From the NCBI GenBank assembly GCA_003024985.2, contig PXIH01S0001386.1: a stretch of 11,597 bases of DNA, one strand, 5' to 3'. The translations under genes and the position numbers were made by a program. Of the stretch, positions 9,701-11,597 are shown in pieces (the stretch's first letter is position 1; each line of letters begins with the position of its first letter). Origin of the DNA: Euperipatoides rowelli (Eukaryota; Onychophora; Udeonychophora; Euonychophora; Peripatopsidae). Under the pieces are notes generated by a model. The model did no database searches, was not told where the DNA came from, and worked only from the letters and a program-made list of their open reading frames with translations.

Positions 9701-11187
9701 TTCAAAACCTATTCCCATTTCTCCTTCCATCACAATTTGAAACTTTACAGGTTCACTTAATTTAATTCGCATTCTTTCCCAATAATTTCCCAAATTTTGA
9801 GATTGCGACCATAATTTTTGAAGTGTTCCATTAATTTCTTTTCTAACGTAAACATTTAATGAACCCATATCTTTTCCAAACATATGATAATAAAAGCGGA
9901 AGGTGCAATTACTTGAACCATAATAGATTGAGCTGGTGAGACGTGCCACTTCATTATAATAGTTATTAGAAGCTTCAATATATATATAGGAACCTGTATC
10001 CAAACCTGTTGTATGATCTCTTAAAGGTCCTGTATGAATAGAAGGCGTACGTCCTTGCAAACGAATCCAATCAAAGTCATCATCCTTATCTTGAGTCCAG
10101 TCACATAAAGAATATTCAAAGTCACACCTATTATAGTGGTCACAAGCAATTTCATCACTATTATCCCCACAATCATCAGTAAAGTCACACAAATAATCTT
10201 TGTCGACACAAGCACCACGAATACAATGATATTGATCAGGGAAACATTTCTTTTGAATGAAGGGTAATTCACAGTTTAGAGGGTGAATGTCATCTATAGC
10301 AATATCCCCTTCATCATACCAGGTTCTTTTTGATTGAAAGAGAATATTGAAGTTTCCTTCTACTCGTCCAAGATAAGCAATTCCTTTTTTCCAATCTGTA
10401 CCCTGCATGCTTTGTAATTCCCAAATTGCAGTGTTGCGGCTACCTTTCTTTATTAATACAGTAAGGACACCAATTGAATAGCCATACATATGGTACCAGA
10501 ATTCAAACTGACAAGATGCACTTGCTTCTTTCAAAAAGGGACTTTGAACTTGAGCCTGTGAACCATAATAACCTTGAGAAGAATCAACATATAAAAAGTA
10601 ACCCTCTTCTGTTCCTAATGTGTGATCAACTGATGGGCCTGTCAAATCATTGGCTGTGCCGTTTTTACCATGAGACCATTTAAAAGGTCCGACACTTATA
10701 TCTGTATAATTGCACCAATTAGTTTCAAAAGAACATTCACCACAATTGACTTCATCAGCACCATTAGAACAGTCCAATTTAAAGTCACAAACAGCTGAAA
10801 GTGAAACTTGCTGTTGATTTCCACAATCAAATATTGTAATCGGAGGTAGGGTTGGGCATGGTCCATAAGCGACCTCTAAATCATCAATGGCAATATCACC
10901 AAGATGGCTATTGCCAACAGTACCTATAATAACTAATCGATAGTAAGCATTGTAATTTAAATTTATATAAGCATTATTCCATATGTTTCCCTGATCTCCA
11001 CTTCGGCTCCATTTTTCATCCGTTTGGGATTTAGTTCTCACAGAAACAGCTAAATTACCGATACCAGTGCCCATCATGTGATACCAGAAACTAAAACAAC
11101 GAGATGAAATGTCGAATTGCTCAGAAAATAATACAGCTTTCTCTCCGGGGCGACGAGGCAAAGAAGTCTCAATAAACAAGTAATGAC
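799..11187 (-). CDS. Giant internal exon of a MAM and LDL-receptor class A domain protein (MALRD1/2-like), partial gene
   Basis: Seen: one open frame of 3,463 codons with no stop, bounded by a good acceptor (11188-11190) and donor (GTAAGT, 793-798), both phase 1. Residue numbers in this annotation count the TTG at 11177-11179 as 1. That TTG is not a start: the frame continues upstream as H-Y to the acceptor, matching the internal MAM motif G-[YH]-Y-x-[YF]-I-E. The in-frame stop at 770-772 lies in the intron. Content is 18 MAM domains (C-[DN]-F-E-x3-C-x-W, TGPxxDHTxGT, GYYxYIE, FWYHMYG, GDIAIDD) and 12 LDLa modules (six Cys, SDE). At least 20 N-x-S/T sequons are visible. No signal peptide, membrane segment or enzyme domain is seen. 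Known: vertebrate MALRD1 (mouse Diet1) combines these domains and affects intestinal FGF15/19 and bile acids. Inferred: secreted or cell-surface adhesion/scaffold protein. MALRD1 versus MALRD2 orthology is unresolved. Single N bases at 3281 and 6024 each blur one codon. Confidence 0.93.
800..907 (-). other. LDLa module 12, last module of the exon
   Basis: Residues 3425-3460, with six cysteines at normal spacing and the end DGADENMC. The splice donor follows after the first base of the next Gly codon, so the exon stops almost exactly at a module boundary. By the pattern of the rest of the exon this is an LDLa(b), which predicts that the next exon opens with an A-type MAM domain. Confidence 0.88.
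998..2221 (-). other. Super-repeat block 6: LDLa10 - MAM17 - LDLa11 - MAM18
   Basis: LDLa10 2117-2221 (residues 2987-3021), MAM17 1631-2107 (3025-3183), LDLa11 1493-1606 (3192-3229), MAM18 998-1477 (3235-3394). MAM17 is in the A position but carries an acidic DDLDW core and an altered central motif (GLAPDKDNT for TGPxxDHT). MAM18 is B type and otherwise well kept (YTGPSRDHTLGT, GYYIYIE, GDIALDD) yet has lost its first two cysteines (Phe and Gly instead). Both LDLa modules have six cysteines. A 30-residue linker rich in Pro, Thr and Ile follows MAM18 (908-997). Confidence 0.88.
2258..3469 (-). other. Super-repeat block 5: LDLa8 - MAM15 - LDLa9 - MAM16
   Basis: LDLa8 3365-3469 (residues 2571-2605), MAM15 2879-3355 (2609-2767), LDLa9 2741-2851 (2777-2813), MAM16 2258-2725 (2819-2974). 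MAM15 lacks both N-terminal cysteines (Ile at each position) but keeps DHSTN, GYYVYL, FSFWY and AIDDF. Its ambiguous codon TGN (3281-3283) sits where sister domains have the Trp of DFDW, so TGG is the expected reading. LDLa9 carries a seventh cysteine (DCCDSSDE). MAM16 has a substituted C-terminal motif, LLIDD in place of DIAIDD. A Pro/Thr linker (3470-3526) precedes LDLa8. Confidence 0.88.
3527..4720 (-). other. Super-repeat block 4: LDLa6 - MAM13 - LDLa7 - MAM14
   Basis: LDLa6 4616-4720 (residues 2154-2188), MAM13 4145-4609 (2191-2345), LDLa7 4016-4120 (2354-2388), MAM14 3527-3997 (2395-2551). MAM13 is A type (GKYKW) and has drifted most in the middle: the TGPxxDHT motif reads LLPNIDHT and FWYHMYG reads FWYVKSG. 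MAM14 is B type (DDNFDW). Both LDLa modules have six cysteines and intact SDE ends. LDLa6 is preceded by a Thr/Pro-rich linker (4721-4789) that contains a run of threonines, a likely O-glycosylated spacer. Confidence 0.9.
4790..6001 (-). other. Super-repeat block 3: LDLa4 - MAM11 - LDLa5 - MAM12
   Basis: LDLa4 5906-6001 (residues 1727-1758), MAM11 5426-5896 (1762-1918), LDLa5 5291-5401 (1927-1963), MAM12 4790-5272 (1970-2130). MAM11 is A type (GGFTW) and its first two cysteines are eight residues apart rather than the six seen in its sisters. MAM12 is B type (DDNYDW). LDLa4 has all six cysteines but only three residues between C1 and C2, and GEDE replaces the usual SDE end, so its calcium site may differ. 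LDLa5 is canonical (DDCGDSSDE). A Pro-rich linker with the ambiguous codon GNT (N at 6024) precedes LDLa4. Confidence 0.9.
6029..9598 (-). other. Super-repeat block 2, expanded: LDLa3 - MAM4 - MAM5 to MAM10 in tandem
   Basis: LDLa3 9497-9598 (residues 528-561), MAM4 9011-9490 (564-723), MAM5 8513-8986 (732-889), MAM6 8027-8497 (895-1051), MAM7 7526-8011 (1057-1218), MAM8 6983-7456 (1242-1399), MAM9 6527-6967 (1405-1551), MAM10 6029-6511 (1557-1717). MAM4 is A type (GKFAW). MAM5 to MAM10 are all B type (D-D-x-[FL]-D-W) and follow one another every 456-555 bp with only 5-8 residues between most of them. The exception is a threonine/proline-rich linker between MAM7 and MAM8 (7457-7525), probably O-glycosylated. 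No LDLa module lies between MAM4 and MAM10. MAM9 is the shortest domain of the series. Confidence 0.9.
9659..10825 (-). other. Super-repeat block 1: LDLa1 - MAM2 - LDLa2 - MAM3
   Basis: Domains by nucleotide span: LDLa1 10742-10825 (residues 119-146), MAM2 10271-10735 (149-303), LDLa2 10142-10246 (312-346), MAM3 9659-10126 (352-507). MAM2 is A type (GPFKW instead of DDFDW) and MAM3 is B type (DDDFDW). LDLa2 is complete, with six cysteines and DDCGDNSDE, the acidic calcium-binding end of the family. LDLa1 is degenerate: it keeps only C2, C4, C5 and C6 and reads SNGADE in place of the usual SDE end. A Pro/Thr/Ser-rich linker of about 20 residues follows MAM3 (about 9599-9658). Confidence 0.9.
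10856..11187 (-). other. MAM domain 1, C-terminal part (split by the exon border)
   Basis: Encodes a MAM domain from its central G-H-Y-L-F-I-E motif to its last cysteine (residue 108), including FSFWYHMMG and GDIAIDD. The opening C-x-F-E...C pair and the TGPxxDHT stretch are absent, so they must lie in an upstream exon that ends with the first base of the Gly codon. By its DL-x5-GPC ending followed by a Pro-rich tail it is the B type, which predicts an A-type MAM and an LDLa module further upstream. The distance from the exon edge to the domain end, about 110 residues, is what remains of a usual MAM of about 160. Confidence 0.9.
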
Positions 11188-11224
11188 CTGAAAAAATAAA
11201 ATAAATGTATGAAAATTATTAATA
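11188..11224 (-). promoter_or_regulatory. Splice acceptor with pyrimidine tract and candidate branch point
   Basis: On the minus strand the intron ends in TTTATTTTTTCAG (CAG at 11188-11190) directly before exon base 11187. A TTAAT pentamer at 11218-11222 fits the loose branch-site pattern yUnAy, placing the candidate branch A about 31 bases upstream of the exon. The acceptor is supported by the frame: joining here restores the Gly of the MAM motif G-H-Y. The branch point alone is weak in such AT-rich sequence. Confidence 0.8.
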
Positions 11225-11439
11225 TTTAAAATTAGTTATTGTATATTAAAAACAAATTTCATTAATATTTACTTTAGCATTAAAACACTGATTTTCTATA
11301 TTTTTCCAAATAACATAAAATAATGATTTATAATATTTGCATTTAATTAAAAGAAAAATACTTTTGTTAAGATGAAATTTGCATTAAAAAAAAAAATCAA
11401 ATACACACAAATGGTGCATAAAAAAACCTAATTGTGTAA
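11225..11439 (-). other. AT-rich intron upstream of the exon
   Basis: Strongly AT-rich sequence with no usable open frame, including an 11-base A run (11386-11396). With the short repeat array beside it this makes about 400 bases without a gene. I see no RNA gene or mobile-element end. Confidence 0.7.
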
Positions 11440-11597
11440 TGTAACAGATAAATAATCATGCTTGCAGTGATTTCTACCATTACATGGCTGCNTGTAACAG
11501 ATAAATAATCGTGCTTGCAGTGATTTCTACCATTACATGGCTGCATGTAACAGATAAATAATCGTGCTTGCAGTGATTTCTACCATTACATGGCTGC
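11440..11597. repeat. 53-bp tandem repeat, three copies, running off the window
   Basis: Copies start at 11440, 11493 and 11546, each opening TGTAACAGATAAATAATC; the last is cut one base short by the window end. They differ only at one A/G site (ATCATG in the first, ATCGTG in the next two) and at an N (11492). The junction between copies forms a perfect inverted repeat, TTACATG-GCTG-CATGTAA (11533-11550; the same at 11480-11497 if the N is A). Confidence 0.93.

Noticed and set aside
1279-10683. About ten short open frames of 60-131 residues on either strand within the large exon
   Set aside because: They overlap the long MAM/LDLa frame out of phase or antisense, have no recognisable domains, and show biased composition typical of shadows.
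11177-11179. TTG as a start codon of the giant frame
   Set aside because: The frame runs upstream through H-Y to a good acceptor and the residues complete a MAM motif, so translation does not begin here.
799-11187. Pseudogene or processed copy
   Set aside because: No stop or frameshift occurs over 3,463 codons, conserved cysteines and motifs are kept in most modules, and both splice borders are intact.
11386-11396. A11 run as a retroposon poly-A tail or polyadenylation signal
   Set aside because: No element body, target-site duplication or transcript end is visible. It is one of many A/T runs in this intron.

Overview
This is an AT-rich piece of an animal nuclear genome. The animal is probably an invertebrate, but the sequence does not fix the lineage. 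The grounds are spliceosomal GT-AG borders, an extracellular domain pair (MAM and LDL-receptor class A, LDLa) typical of metazoan mosaic proteins, and intronic minisatellites. There is no prokaryotic or viral gene, no RNA gene and no recognisable transposon.

Layout, + strand left to right: (1) 1-798 is intron. It holds a 42-bp minisatellite (1-503, with one more copy at 564-605), a 102-bp edge duplication, a short TAAA-rich tract and then the splice donor. (2) 799-11187, minus strand, is one uninterrupted coding exon of 10,389 bp (3,463 codons). It has phase-1 introns on both sides. (3) 11188-11597 is the upstream intron: an acceptor with a pyrimidine tract, AT-rich sequence, and a 53-bp tandem repeat that runs off the window.

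The exon encodes an internal segment of a giant MAM/LDLa protein resembling MALRD1/2 (MAM and LDL-receptor class A domain-containing protein). I count 18 MAM domains (the first cut by the exon border) and 12 LDLa modules. Start and stop codons, any signal peptide and any membrane anchor must lie in other exons. Reading the modules in order reveals a hidden regular unit of about 1.25 kb: LDLa(b) - short linker - MAM(A) - LDLa(a) - aromatic/Arg linker - MAM(B) - usually a Pro/Thr-rich linker. It occurs five times in full. A sixth copy, the second in coding order, has lost its LDLa(a) and carries five extra head-to-tail MAM domains.

Three modules have lost both cysteines of one expected disulfide at once (C1/C3 of the first LDLa; C1/C2 of MAM 15 and MAM 18). 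This looks like co-ordinated loss of a bond rather than random decay. There is only one gene in the window. Its likely role is extracellular (adhesion, scaffold or receptor); no enzymatic domain is seen.
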